From Apilactobacillus apisilvae (GTDB lineage: Bacteria > Bacillota > Bacilli > Lactobacillales > Lactobacillaceae), in assembly GCF_023380225.1 (NCBI RefSeq), contig NZ_CP093362.1:1-64000 (forward strand): 64,000 bases of DNA. The letters run 5' to 3'. Shown one piece after another: positions 10,148 to 17,722 of the stretch. The first letter of the stretch is position 1. Each line of letters opens with the position of its first letter. A program made the position numbers and the translations under genes. The notes beneath the pieces were generated by a model that was not told where the DNA came from, made no database searches, and saw only the letters and a program-made list of their open reading frames with translations.

Positions 10148-10231
10148 GTTTAGTAAATGAAACTGAAAAATAAGCCGTAATTATGATAGAATAAACTAAA
10201 AGTATATAAATAATGAATAGGGGTGCCAAAA

Positions 10232-11641
10232 TTGTTAAGGATCTATAATACACTAACGCAACAAAAAGAAAGATTTGAACCAATTAAACCAAGAGTGGTT
10301 AACATGTACGTGTGTGGTCCGACAGTTTATAACTATATTCATATTGGTAATGCTAGAAGTGTTGTTACATTTGATACAATTCGCAGATATTTTGAATATT
10401 GTGGATATCATGTGAACTATATTTCTAATTTTACTGATGTCGATGATAAGTTAATTAAGGCAGCTAATAGTCAAAATATGTCAGTAATGGATTTAGCCAA
10501 TAAATACATTAAAGCTTATAAAGAAGATACTGCTGCTTTAAATGTAGAGCCTGCTACTAATAATCCTAGAGCTACTGACAACATTAATGGTATTATTGAT
10601 TTTATTAATCAACTTATCGATAAAGGATATGCTTATGAAGCTGATGGTGATGTTTACTATCGAGCTCGTAAATTTGATGGTTATGGAAAATTAGCTCATC
10701 AAAGTATTGATGACCTAGAATCAGGTGCCAGCCAACATGTTAGTTCTGAAGAACTAGCAAAAAAAGAAGATCCAGTTGATTTTGCTTTATGGAAAAACGC
10801 AAAAGATAACGAAATTTCTTGGGAATCACCTTGGGGTAAGGGAAGACCTGGTTGGCATATTGAATGTTCAGTTATGGCTACTAAATACCTTGGTGATACA
10901 ATTGATATTCATGGTGGCGGTGAAGATTTAGAATTTCCTCATCATGAAAATGAACGAGCACAAAGTGAAGCTAAAACGGGGAAAAAGTTTGTTAACTATT
11001 GGATGCACAATGGTTTTGTAACTGTTGGTGATGAAAATGAAAAGATGAGTAAATCACTTGGAAATTTTGTTACTGTACATGATATTATCAAAAAAGTGGA
11101 TCCACAGGTAATTCGTTTCCTAATGTCCACGACACAGTACAGAAGACCAATTCAATACAATCAAGCCAATTTAGATGCTGCAGCTAACAACCTTAAAAAA
11201 CTTAAGAATGCTTATAATAATCTTAATTATCGTTTGAAAGATGCAGATTCATTTAACGATCCTAAGGTTGATCAAGAAATTAGACAAATTCAAGCTGATT
11301 TTCAGGATGCCATGGATGATGATTTTAATGCTCAAAATGGGATAGATTGTGTTTATGAATTAGCTAAATTAGGTAATGTCTATGCTGAAAGACCATCAGT
11401 TTTTGAACAAACAGTTAAACTTATTTTAAAGAAACTTTCTAAAATGGCATCCATTTTTGGCGTTAATTTTGAAGTTCATGATGATATGAATGATGAAACT
11501 ATAAAACAATTAATTGAAGAAAGAAATCAAGCAAGAGTTGATAAAAACTTTTCTAGAAGTGATGAGATTAGAGCTTCTTTAAAATCTAAAGGAATTGTAT
11601 TAGAAGATACAGTTCAAGGAACTAGATTTAGAAGGGAATAA
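10232..11641 (+). CDS. cysS: Cysteinyl-tRNA synthetase
   Basis: Class I synthetase. HIGH is in [10 protein letters not shown] near residue 29, KMSKS in [10 protein letters not shown] near residue 265. The zinc ligands are the early Cys of YVCGPTVYN, the Cys in HIECSVMA and His/Glu in [10 protein letters not shown]. Total 469 residues. The longer frame starts GTG at 10223, but TTG at 10232 sits six bases after GGGGTG and gives MLRIYNTL, the usual N-terminus. It heads the unit cysS-mrnC-rlmB-yacP, with spacing of 3 bases or overlap between the first three. Confidence 0.96.
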   Translation: MLRIYNTLTQQKERFEPIKPRVVNMYVCGPTVYNYIHIGNARSVVTFDTIRRYFEYCGYHVNYISNFTDVDDKLIKAANSQNMSVMDLANKYIKAYKEDTAALNVEPATNNPRATDNINGIIDFINQLIDKGYAYEADGDVYYRARKFDGYGKLAHQSIDDLESGASQHVSSEELAKKEDPVDFALWKNAKDNEISWESPWGKGRPGWHIECSVMATKYLGDTIDIHGGGEDLEFPHHENERAQSEAKTGKKFVNYWMHNGFVTVGDENEKMSKSLGNFVTVHDIIKKVDPQVIRFLMSTTQYRRPIQYNQANLDAAANNLKKLKNAYNNLNYRLKDADSFNDPKVDQEIRQIQADFQDAMDDDFNAQNGIDCVYELAKLGNVYAERPSVFEQTVKLILKKLSKMASIFGVNFEVHDDMNDETIKQLIEERNQARVDKNFSRSDEIRASLKSKGIVLEDTVQGTRFRRE

Positions 11642-11644
11642 TTA

Positions 11645-12064
11645 ATGAAAGAACAAGTACCTAATTACAAACAATTAAATGGAATTGCTTTAGCCTATTT
11701 AGGTGATTCAGTTTATGAAGTTTATATCAGAAAGCATCTTTTAGCATTAGGCATTACTAAGCCTAATCGTTTACAAAAAATAGCCAGAAAGTATGTTTCT
11801 GCCAAAGCTCAAGCAGCATTGATAGATTTAATGAATGAAAATGATTTATTAGATAAAGAAGAAGAAGCTGTTTTTAAAAGAGGTCGTAACTGTAAAAGTT
11901 ATACTCACGCTAAAAATACTAGTGTTTTAACCTATCGTTACTCGACTGGTTTTGAAGCGATGATAGGCTATTTATCTTTAAGCGGAAAAGAAGATCGTTT
12001 ACAAGAGTTATCAAAATGGTGTATTGAACAGGTAGATGCAGGGAGACTTAGATATGAAAAATAA
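11645..12064 (+). CDS. mrnC: Mini-ribonuclease 3
   Basis: RNase III catalytic domain without a double-stranded RNA binding domain; in Bacillus it matures 23S rRNA. The signature [17 protein letters not shown] at residues 15-31 carries the catalytic acids, and [12 protein letters not shown] is typical of MrnC. The length is 139 residues. It starts three bases after the cysS stop and its end overlaps rlmB, indicating translational coupling. Confidence 0.95.
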   Translation: MKEQVPNYKQLNGIALAYLGDSVYEVYIRKHLLALGITKPNRLQKIARKYVSAKAQAALIDLMNENDLLDKEEEAVFKRGRNCKSYTHAKNTSVLTYRYSTGFEAMIGYLSLSGKEDRLQELSKWCIEQVDAGRLRYEK

Positions 12065-12818
12065 TAGTGAAAACAATCAAAGTGAATTTATTATTGGCCG
12101 TCATCCAGTAGTATCTGCATTAAGAGGAAAACAGGAAATTAATAAAGTGTTTTTGCAAACTGGTATTCATAAAGATGAAAAAAGTGTTGAAGAAATTATT
12201 AAATTAGCAAAACAAAAGCATTTAGTTATTTCAATGGTTCCTAAGCAAAAATTGGATTTGCTATCTGATCATCAAAATCATCAAGGAGTCGTTTTATCAA
12301 TTTCACCATATGATTATGCAACAATTGATGAACTCTTCGAAAATGCTGAAAATAAACAAGAAGCACCTTTTTTCTTGATCTTAGATAACATTGAAGATCC
12401 TCATAATTTAGGATCAATCATTAGAACTGCTGACGCATCAGGTGTTTCAGGAGTAATCATTCCTAAACATCGTGCAGTTGGTTTAACTTCTACAGTTGCG
12501 AAAACTTCAGCTGGTGCAATTGAGCGAGTACCCGTAGCTCGAGTAACTAACTTAGTTAACACTATTAAAGAATTAAAAGATCGTGGTGTTTGGGTTTTTG
12601 GTACTGATATTAAGGGGAATGATTACCGTCGCTGGGATGCAAAAGGTTCAGTGGCAGTTGTTATTGGTAATGAAGGTAAAGGGATTTCTCCTTTGTTAAA
12701 GAAAAATGTTGATGAAATGCTAACTATTCCAATGATAGGTAATTTACAAAGCTTAAATGCCAGTGTTGCAGCCGGATTATTAATGTATCAAGGCTACAAT
12801 TCTAGGAACCCATTATAG
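12054..12818 (+). CDS. rlmB: 23S rRNA (guanosine-2'-O-)-methyltransferase RlmB
   Basis: SpoU/TrmH-family knotted methyltransferase. An N-terminal substrate-binding domain begins [11 protein letters not shown]. The three SpoU motifs are [29 protein letters not shown] and [17 protein letters not shown]. The frame opens at 12036, but ATG at 12054 lies eight bases after AGGGAGA and overlaps the mrnC stop; this start gives 254 residues. Confidence 0.95.
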   Translation: MKNNSENNQSEFIIGRHPVVSALRGKQEINKVFLQTGIHKDEKSVEEIIKLAKQKHLVISMVPKQKLDLLSDHQNHQGVVLSISPYDYATIDELFENAENKQEAPFFLILDNIEDPHNLGSIIRTADASGVSGVIIPKHRAVGLTSTVAKTSAGAIERVPVARVTNLVNTIKELKDRGVWVFGTDIKGNDYRRWDAKGSVAVVIGNEGKGISPLLKKNVDEMLTIPMIGNLQSLNASVAAGLLMYQGYNSRNPL

Positions 12819-12833
12819 GAAACTATTCTTTAA

Positions 12834-13355
12834 ATGAAGAAACAATTACTCTTAATTGATGGCTATAACATCATTGGAAATTGGCCAAAATTAAATCAAT
12901 TAAAGTTAGCAAATCGTTTGGCAGATGCAAGAGATGAACTTATATCAATTATTGCTGAATATAAAAAATATCGTGATTTAGATATTACAATTATTTTTGA
13001 TGCAATGTATGTACCAGGACTTTCTAAAAAAGACACTAAGCATAATTTAAATATTGTTTGGACTAATAAGGATGAAACGGCTGACAGTTATATTGAAGCT
13101 TATGCTAGAAGAAAGCAATCTCGCTTTGTTCAAGTGGTAGTAGTGACAAGTGATCAGGCTGAACAATGGACAGTGTTTTCAGCAGGAGCATTGAGAACAT
13201 CTGCTAGAGAATTGTTGCGAGATGTTGAAAGATCAAAACAAGAAATTAACAATCAAGTTAATAATTATACTAACAAAACACAGTTAAGACATAACCCTTG
13301 GTCTGGTGATCAGTTATCTCAATTGGAAAAGCTTAGGGATGATTTATCAAATTAA
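12834..13355 (+). CDS. yacP: NYN-domain endoribonuclease, YacP/Rae1 type
   Basis: PIN-like NYN domain with the acidic motif LLIDGYNIIGNWP at the N-terminus, IIFDAMYVPG and DETADSYIEAYARR. In Bacillus the orthologue Rae1 is a ribosome-associated endoribonuclease; the same role here is inferred. The length of 173 residues is normal. It follows rlmB by 15 bases without a strong ribosome binding site, suggesting coupling to rlmB. Confidence 0.9.
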   Translation: MKKQLLLIDGYNIIGNWPKLNQLKLANRLADARDELISIIAEYKKYRDLDITIIFDAMYVPGLSKKDTKHNLNIVWTNKDETADSYIEAYARRKQSRFVQVVVVTSDQAEQWTVFSAGALRTSARELLRDVERSKQEINNQVNNYTNKTQLRHNPWSGDQLSQLEKLRDDLSN

Positions 13356-13395
13356 TATTAAAATATTAATATTGATATTTTGGTATATATTTTAT

Positions 13396-13421
13396 TTGAA
13401 CGCTTGTTCGCTTGTTATAAT
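13396..13421 (+). promoter_or_regulatory. Extended -10 promoter of sigH with tandem octamer
   Basis: TGTTATAAT (13413-13421) is an extended -10. No good -35 lies at 16-18 bases; TTGAAC is 14 bases upstream. The spacer consists of CGCTTGTT twice in tandem (13401-13416), and GAACGCTTGTTC is an inverted repeat. Confidence 0.5.
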
Positions 13422-13471
13422 ATTTTAAATTAAGTAAATTTATTTCCATACTATTTTCGTAAGGAGAATTT

Positions 13472-14110
13472 ATGGAGAATTATGTAATTGATTTAGATTT
13501 GATAAAAAAATTTAAAAATGGTGACGATAAGTCTTTTAATGATTTGTTTATAAAATATAAACCCATTGTTAATAAAATTTGGCGTCAATATTATTTTAAC
13601 GATATTGAAATTGATGATTGGTATCAAGAATCAAGAATAGTTATGCTAAAAATAGTTGAAAGATTTAATATTAAAAAAGGAACCTCATTCGGCAATTTAT
13701 ATAAACAAAGCTTAAAAAATCATCTATTTGATATATTAAGAAAAAGTAAAGCAAAAAAAAGGTTACCACTTCAAAAGAAAGTTTCTTTTAATGCTAATGA
13801 AGACTACTATAATAACTATGCTGAAGATTATCAAAATATCAATCCAGAATTTGCTTTAAAGTTCGATATTGTTCAAAAAAAGCTTTACCATCGTTGTTCT
13901 AAGTTTGAAAGAGAAATATTGGTTAAGATATCGGGTTCTTATCTTGAAGAAGATGATTATAAACTTGTGAAATTTAAACAGATTAACAATTTAGATGATA
14001 ATAAATATCGAAATTGTTGTTCTAGAATTAAGCATAAATTAAAAATAATTTTACAAGAGGAAAACATTTTACCAAACAGTGACGAAATTGACTACCAAAT
14101 TTTAAAATGA
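13472..14110 (+). CDS. sigH: SigH/ComX-type RNA polymerase sigma factor
   Basis: A 212-residue sigma-70-like protein at the locus where Firmicutes keep sigH, before rpmG-secE-nusG. Region 2 is visible at about residues 45-95 (DWYQESRIVMLKIVERF, GTSFGNLYKQSLKN, then basic SKAKKRLP). The C-terminal part is Lys-rich and diverged, with an expected helix-turn-helix that I cannot point to with certainty. In lactobacilli such factors turn on competence genes; comFA and comFC are in this window. Very AT-rich codon use. AAGGAG precedes the ATG. Confidence 0.82.
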   Translation: MENYVIDLDLIKKFKNGDDKSFNDLFIKYKPIVNKIWRQYYFNDIEIDDWYQESRIVMLKIVERFNIKKGTSFGNLYKQSLKNHLFDILRKSKAKKRLPLQKKVSFNANEDYYNNYAEDYQNINPEFALKFDIVQKKLYHRCSKFEREILVKISGSYLEEDDYKLVKFKQINNLDDNKYRNCCSRIKHKLKIILQEENILPNSDEIDYQILK

Positions 14111-14143
14111 TATTATTTGTTTAGCTATTTAGGGGGCAAAGCC

Positions 14144-14293
14144 ATGTCACAAAGAAAAGTAGCTTTATCATGTGATATATGTGGAAAAAGGAACTATATT
14201 ACTAAGGTTCAAGACACACATAGTAAACGGTTAGAAATTAAAAAATACTGTAAAAATTGTAATAAATCTACAATTCATAAAGAAACGTTTTAA
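14144..14293 (+). CDS. rpmG: 50S ribosomal protein L33
   Basis: A 49-residue reading frame beginning MSQRKVALSCDICGKRNY, with two zinc-binding pairs CDIC and CKNC, the zinc form of L33. It follows AGGGGGC and precedes secE by 18 bases. The order sigH-rpmG-secE-nusG is the standard one. Confidence 0.95.
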   Translation: MSQRKVALSCDICGKRNYITKVQDTHSKRLEIKKYCKNCNKSTIHKETF

Positions 14294-14311
14294 AGCGGGG
14301 GCAAAGAAGTA

Positions 14312-14485
14312 ATGAAGTTAATTAATTTTTTTAAGAGTGTTGGAACAGAAATGAAATTAGTTGTTTGGCCTAATAGACATCAAACAAGAGTAGATACTTC
14401 TACGGTTGTTGGTATGTCAGTTGTTTTTGCTATTTTCTTTGCAATTATTGACTGGGCTATTCAATCAGGATTATCATTTATTTAA
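14312..14485 (+). CDS. secE: Preprotein translocase subunit SecE
   Basis: A 57-residue frame with the SecE signature EMKLVVWPNRHQT followed by a single membrane segment at about residues 32-52. SecE clamps SecY in the SecYEG channel. GCGGGGGC lies upstream. Followed by a promoter and a hairpin before nusG. Confidence 0.94.
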   Translation: MKLINFFKSVGTEMKLVVWPNRHQTRVDTSTVVGMSVVFAIFFAIIDWAIQSGLSFI

Positions 14486-14492
14486 TTATTTA

Positions 14493-14521
14493 TTTAACTT
14501 AATTTCAATAAATGATATTAT
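14493..14521 (+). promoter_or_regulatory. Candidate promoter of nusG
   Basis: TTTAAC (14493), 17 bases, TATTAT (14516). Transcription from it would begin just before the hairpin at 14534. Confidence 0.4.
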
Positions 14522-14533
14522 ATATTTATGCGG

Positions 14534-14558
14534 AACTTCGTTTAGGCGAGGTTTTTTT
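14534..14558 (+). terminator. Hairpin with T-run between secE and nusG
   Basis: AACTTCG pairs with CGAGGTT around TTTAGG, followed by T7. It ends secE transcripts or acts as an attenuator ahead of nusG. Confidence 0.7.
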
Positions 14559-14588
14559 ATTTTGTAAATCAAAAGGAGTTTAAATTCA

Positions 14589-15134
14589 ATGGAATCAGCA
14601 CAAAAACAATGGTATGTAATTCATACTTATTCTGGATACGAAAATAAAGTAAAGACTAATTTAGATTCTCGTAAGGAATCAATGGGAATGGAAGACTATA
14701 TTTTCCAAGTAGTTGTTCCTGAAACTGAAGAACACGAAGTAAAAGATGGTGTTGATAAAGTTAAAATGGATAAAACTTTCCCTGGATATGTTTTAGTTGA
14801 AATGGTTATGACAGATAAAGCTTGGTATATTGTTAGAAATACACCAGGTGTTACTGGATTTATTGGTTCACATGGTCAGGGTAGTAAACCAACACCATTG
14901 CTTCCTGATGAAGTAGAATATATTCTAAGTCAATTAGGTGTTACAAAAGAACATCAAGAATTAGATGCTGAAATTGGAGATACAATTACTATTGTGGATG
15001 GTGCATTCGCTGATCTTACAGGTAAAATAGTTGAAAAAGACTCTGAAAAAGGTAAGTTAAAAGTTGATATTGACATGTTTGGTAGAGCAACCACAGCAGA
15101 ATTAGACTTTAATCAAGTAAAACCAATTAGATAA
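14589..15134 (+). CDS. nusG: Transcription termination/antitermination factor NusG
   Basis: Binds RNA polymerase and couples transcription to translation and Rho. The N-terminal NGN domain starts KQWYVIHTYSGYE and holds FPGYVLVEMVM and VRNTPGVTGFIG; the C-terminal KOW domain is near IVDGAFADLTGKI. The length of 181 residues is normal. AAAGGAG precedes the ATG. Confidence 0.97.
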   Translation: MESAQKQWYVIHTYSGYENKVKTNLDSRKESMGMEDYIFQVVVPETEEHEVKDGVDKVKMDKTFPGYVLVEMVMTDKAWYIVRNTPGVTGFIGSHGQGSKPTPLLPDEVEYILSQLGVTKEHQELDAEIGDTITIVDGAFADLTGKIVEKDSEKGKLKVDIDMFGRATTAELDFNQVKPIR

Positions 15135-15140
15135 ATAGGG

Positions 15141-15169
15141 TTGTTTAAATTATATAAACATGCTATATT
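15141..15169 (+). promoter_or_regulatory. Promoter of rplK-rplA
   Basis: TTGTTT (15141-15146), 17 bases, TATATT (15164-15169); transcription should start near 15176, giving a leader of about 80 bases. Confidence 0.6.
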
Positions 15170-15196
15170 ATATTTTGTATGTTTATGCATACTTGT

Positions 15197-15233
15197 TGTG
15201 GGAGGAGAAATCTAATCTCCAATTTTTACCACA
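15197..15233 (+). promoter_or_regulatory. L1-binding-type RNA leader before rplK
   Basis: Outer stem TGTGG (15197-15201) with CCACA (15229-15233), inner stem GGAGA (15204-15208) with TCTCC (15216-15220), and an asymmetric internal loop AATTTTTA on the 3' side. The GTGGGAGG core is the form of the L1-binding mimic in rplK-rplA messages, through which L1 represses translation (family knowledge). Confidence 0.65.
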
Positions 15234-15257
15234 CACGGACTTAAGGAGGTATGTCTC

Positions 15258-15683
15258 GTGGCTAAAAAAGTAGCTAACGTAGTTAAATTACAAATTCCTG
15301 CGGGTAAAGCAACACCTGCTCCTCCAGTTGGACCTGCATTGGGTCAAGCTGGAATCAATATTATGGGATTCACTAAGGAATTCAATGCACGTACTGCTGA
15401 TCAAGCAGGCATGTTAATTCCAGTTGAAATCTCTGTATATGAAGATCGCTCATTTGATTTCATCACTAAGACACCACCTGCTTCAATTCTATTGAAGAAG
15501 GCTGCCGGTGTTGAACATGGTTCTGGTGAACCAAATACTAACAAAGTTGCTAGTGTAACTAGTGATCAAGTTAAGGAAATTGCCGAAACTAAGATGAAAG
15601 ATCTAAACGCAGCTGATGTTGAAGCCGCAATGCGTATGATCGAAGGTACTGCTCGTAGTATGGGATTCACTGTTGAAGGTTAA
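15258..15683 (+). CDS. rplK: 50S ribosomal protein L11
   Basis: Part of the GTPase-associated centre. The start [33 protein letters not shown], and the C-terminal [18 protein letters not shown] region are L11 features; 141 residues. GTG start after TTAAGGAGG. First gene of the rplK-rplA unit behind the leader element. Confidence 0.98.
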   Translation: MAKKVANVVKLQIPAGKATPAPPVGPALGQAGINIMGFTKEFNARTADQAGMLIPVEISVYEDRSFDFITKTPPASILLKKAAGVEHGSGEPNTNKVASVTSDQVKEIAETKMKDLNAADVEAAMRMIEGTARSMGFTVEG

Positions 15684-15733
15684 TCTTATATTCAACATGT
15701 AAGTACCATAACATTTGACTAATTCAGATGTTA

Positions 15734-15761
15734 TGTGGGAGGTTTATCCGTTACAACCACA
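15734..15761 (+). promoter_or_regulatory. Second L1-binding-type RNA element, before rplA
   Basis: TGTGG (15734-15738) pairs with CCACA (15757-15761), inner GG (15741-15742) with CC (15748-15749). It shares TGTGGGAGG and CCACA with the element before rplK and ends six bases before the rplA ribosome binding site. Confidence 0.6.
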
Positions 15762-15782
15762 ATTGCAAGGAGGAAAACACAG

Positions 15783-16478
15783 ATGGCTCAAAATAAAAGA
15801 GGTAAAAAGTATCAAGATGCTTTAAAACAAGTAGATAATAACAAATCTTACTCTGTTGAAGAAGCTGTTGAACTTGTTAAAAAAATTGATTTTGCTAAAT
15901 TTGACGCAACTGTTGAAGTTGTATTTAATTTAGATGTTGATACAAAACAAGCAGATCAACAATTACGTGGTGCTGTTGTCTTACCAAACGGTACAGGTAA
16001 AGACCAAAAAGTTGTTGTATTTGCTAAGGGTGATAAGGCTAAAGAAGCTGAAGAAGCTGGCGCAGATGTTGTTGGTGAAGCTGACTTAGCTGAAAAAATC
16101 CAAAATGGTTGGTTAGACTTTGATGTTGCTATTGCAACACCAGATATGATGGCTCAAGTTGGTCGTTTAGGCCGTGTACTTGGACCAAAAGGTCTAATGC
16201 CAAATCCTAAGACTGGTACTGTTACTATGGACGTTAAGAAAGCCGTTTCTGATTCTAAATCAGGTAAGGTTACTTACCGTACTGACCGTGACGGTAATGT
16301 TGCAGTTATCATTGGTAAATCATCATTTGATGCTGACAAATTAGTTGGAAACTTCAAAACAATTGAAGACTTAATTGTTAAGAATCGTCCAGCTTCTGTT
16401 AAGGGATCATATATTACTAACTTATCAATTTCAACTACATTTGGCCCTGGTGTCAAAGTTGATATTGACTCATTCTAA
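15783..16478 (+). CDS. rplA: 50S ribosomal protein L1
   Basis: L1 stalk protein and, by family knowledge, the translational repressor of its own operon. Typical segments are [52 protein letters not shown] and SITNL-type C-terminus. The frame is open from 15735, but that stretch is the leader hairpin; AAGGAGG nine bases before ATG at 15783 decides the start (231 aa). Confidence 0.98.
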   Translation: MAQNKRGKKYQDALKQVDNNKSYSVEEAVELVKKIDFAKFDATVEVVFNLDVDTKQADQQLRGAVVLPNGTGKDQKVVVFAKGDKAKEAEEAGADVVGEADLAEKIQNGWLDFDVAIATPDMMAQVGRLGRVLGPKGLMPNPKTGTVTMDVKKAVSDSKSGKVTYRTDRDGNVAVIIGKSSFDADKLVGNFKTIEDLIVKNRPASVKGSYITNLSISTTFGPGVKVDIDSF

Positions 16479-16513
16479 ATTTGAGTAATTAGTTTGGAAT
16501 TTTAAAATCTCTA

Positions 16514-16542
16514 TTGACCATATTATAATTATGTGGTAAATT
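16514..16542 (+). promoter_or_regulatory. Promoter of rplJ-rplL
   Basis: TTGACC (16514-16519), 17 bases, TAAATT (16537-16542), upstream of the L10 leader. Confidence 0.6.
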
Positions 16543-16566
16543 AATATTGCTAATTAAATATGAATT

Positions 16567-16684
16567 CTACCTAAGACTCGGGTGGTGTTGTTACCTTAAT
16601 ATCCTGACGAGGACTCTAAAAGGTTTCTCTATGTCTAGGTAGGCATGGGGATTTTTTATTAAATCCCAAAAAAGTTTGGGAGGT
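16567..16684 (+). ncRNA. Ribosomal protein L10 leader
   Basis: A structured leader closed by CTACCTAAGAC (16567-16577) with GTCTAGGTAG (16633-16642), with internal GGTGGTG...TTACC and CCTGACGAGG of the known Firmicutes L10 leader. Downstream two hairpins share ATCCC: GGGATTT/AAATCCC, and CCCAAA/TTTGGG next to the rplJ ribosome binding site. L10(L12)4 binding to such leaders is established for the family. Confidence 0.8.
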
Positions 16685-16690
16685 GAAATA

Positions 16691-17197
16691 ATGCCAAAGA
16701 AACAAGTTATTGATGCTAAAGCTAAACGAGTAGAAGCTGTTACTGAAAAGTTTAACAATGCTACTTCTGCTATCATTATTAACTATCGTGGTTTAAACGT
16801 TGCTGAAGTTACTGATTTACGTAAACAATTACGTGATGCAAACGTTGCTTTCAATGTTATTAAAAATAATATCGCTGTTCGTGCTTCTAAAGAAGCCGGA
16901 TACGAAGAATTAGGTGATTTATTCAAGGGACCTACAGCCGTAGCTTTCTCTGATGAAGATCCTATTGCACCAGCTAAAATTCTAAAGAATTTTGCTGATA
17001 ACACTGATGCTGTTGAACTTAAGGGTGGTATCCTTGAAAATAAGGTTGCTAGTCTTGATGAAATTGAAGCATTTGCTTCATTACCAAGTCGAGAAGAATC
17101 TATTTCAACTCTTGCAAACATCTTGCAAGCACCTGTTCGTAAATTTGCTATTGCTGTTAAAGCAGTTGCTGAAAAAGACGATGGTGACGCAGCTTAG
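16691..17197 (+). CDS. rplJ: 50S ribosomal protein L10
   Basis: Anchors L7/L12 dimers on the ribosome. It begins MPKKQVIDAKAKRVEAVTEK, with ATSAIIINYRGL and VRASKEAGYEEL, and a C-terminal helix rich in Ala that binds L12; 168 residues. The frame opens at 16676 inside the Shine-Dalgarno region; ATG at 16691 after GGGAGGTG is the start. Confidence 0.97.
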   Translation: MPKKQVIDAKAKRVEAVTEKFNNATSAIIINYRGLNVAEVTDLRKQLRDANVAFNVIKNNIAVRASKEAGYEELGDLFKGPTAVAFSDEDPIAPAKILKNFADNTDAVELKGGILENKVASLDEIEAFASLPSREESISTLANILQAPVRKFAIAVKAVAEKDDGDAA

Positions 17198-17241
17198 TTT
17201 TAAAAAATTAATTATAAATATCCAAATTGGAGGAAAATAAA

Positions 17242-17604
17242 ATGGCTTTTGATAAAGACAATATTATTGAACAAATTAAAGAAGCTTCAATCACTGACCT
17301 AAACGACTTAGTTAAGGCAATTGAAGAAGAATTCGATGTTACAGCTGCTGCTGCTGCACCAGCTGCAGGTGCTGCTGATGGTGGCGCTGCTAAAGATTCA
17401 TTTGACGTTGAACTAACTGAACCAGGTAACCAAAAGGTTAAGGCTATCAAGGTAGTTCGTGAAATTACTGGTAAGGGTCTAAAAGACTCAAAAGACCTAG
17501 TTGATGGTGCTCCTTCAGTAATTAAAGAAGGCGCTAAAGAAGACGAAGCTAATGATATCAAGGCAAAACTTGAAGAAGTTGGCGCAAGCGTTACTCTTAA
17601 GTAA
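17242..17604 (+). CDS. rplL: 50S ribosomal protein L7/L12
   Basis: Ribosomal stalk protein that recruits translation factors. N-terminal dimer domain, Ala/Gly hinge ([15 protein letters not shown] near residues 38-52), and C-terminal domain with [25 protein letters not shown] helix (here [18 protein letters not shown]). 120 residues. ATG at 17242 follows TTGGAGGA; the longer TTG frame at 17227 overlaps that site. Confidence 0.98.
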   Translation: MAFDKDNIIEQIKEASITDLNDLVKAIEEEFDVTAAAAAPAAGAADGGAAKDSFDVELTEPGNQKVKAIKVVREITGKGLKDSKDLVDGAPSVIKEGAKEDEANDIKAKLEEVGASVTLK

Positions 17605-17619
17605 TAACGTTTATATGAG

Positions 17620-17652
17620 AGACGTACAACAATATGTTGTACGTCTTTTTTA
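17620..17652 (+). terminator. Terminator of rplJ-rplL
   Basis: Perfect 12-bp stem AGACGTACAACA / TGTTGTACGTCT with loop ATA and a T-run. Confidence 0.95.
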
Positions 17653-17660
17653 TTTATAAC

Positions 17661-17689
17661 TTGTTAAGTTAATTATAAATTGAGATAAT
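17661..17689 (+). promoter_or_regulatory. Promoter of mprF
   Basis: TTGTTA (17661), 17 bases, GATAAT (17684). Confidence 0.5.
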
Positions 17690-17722
17690 AATATTAATAA
17701 TATTATTATGGGGGAAGTATTT

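Noticed and set aside
15735..15782. In-frame upstream extension of rplA
   Set aside because: It encodes no L1 family residues and lies in the leader hairpin; AAGGAGG and ATG 15783 fit the known N-terminus.
17208..17561. Long antisense frame across rplL, rich in Ala and Ser
   Set aside because: It is the mirror of the Ala/Gly-rich rplL hinge, has no ribosome binding site and matches no family. The same holds for antisense frames in groEL (38441-38719, 39682-39945), radA (6474-6731) and uvrA (58294-58629).
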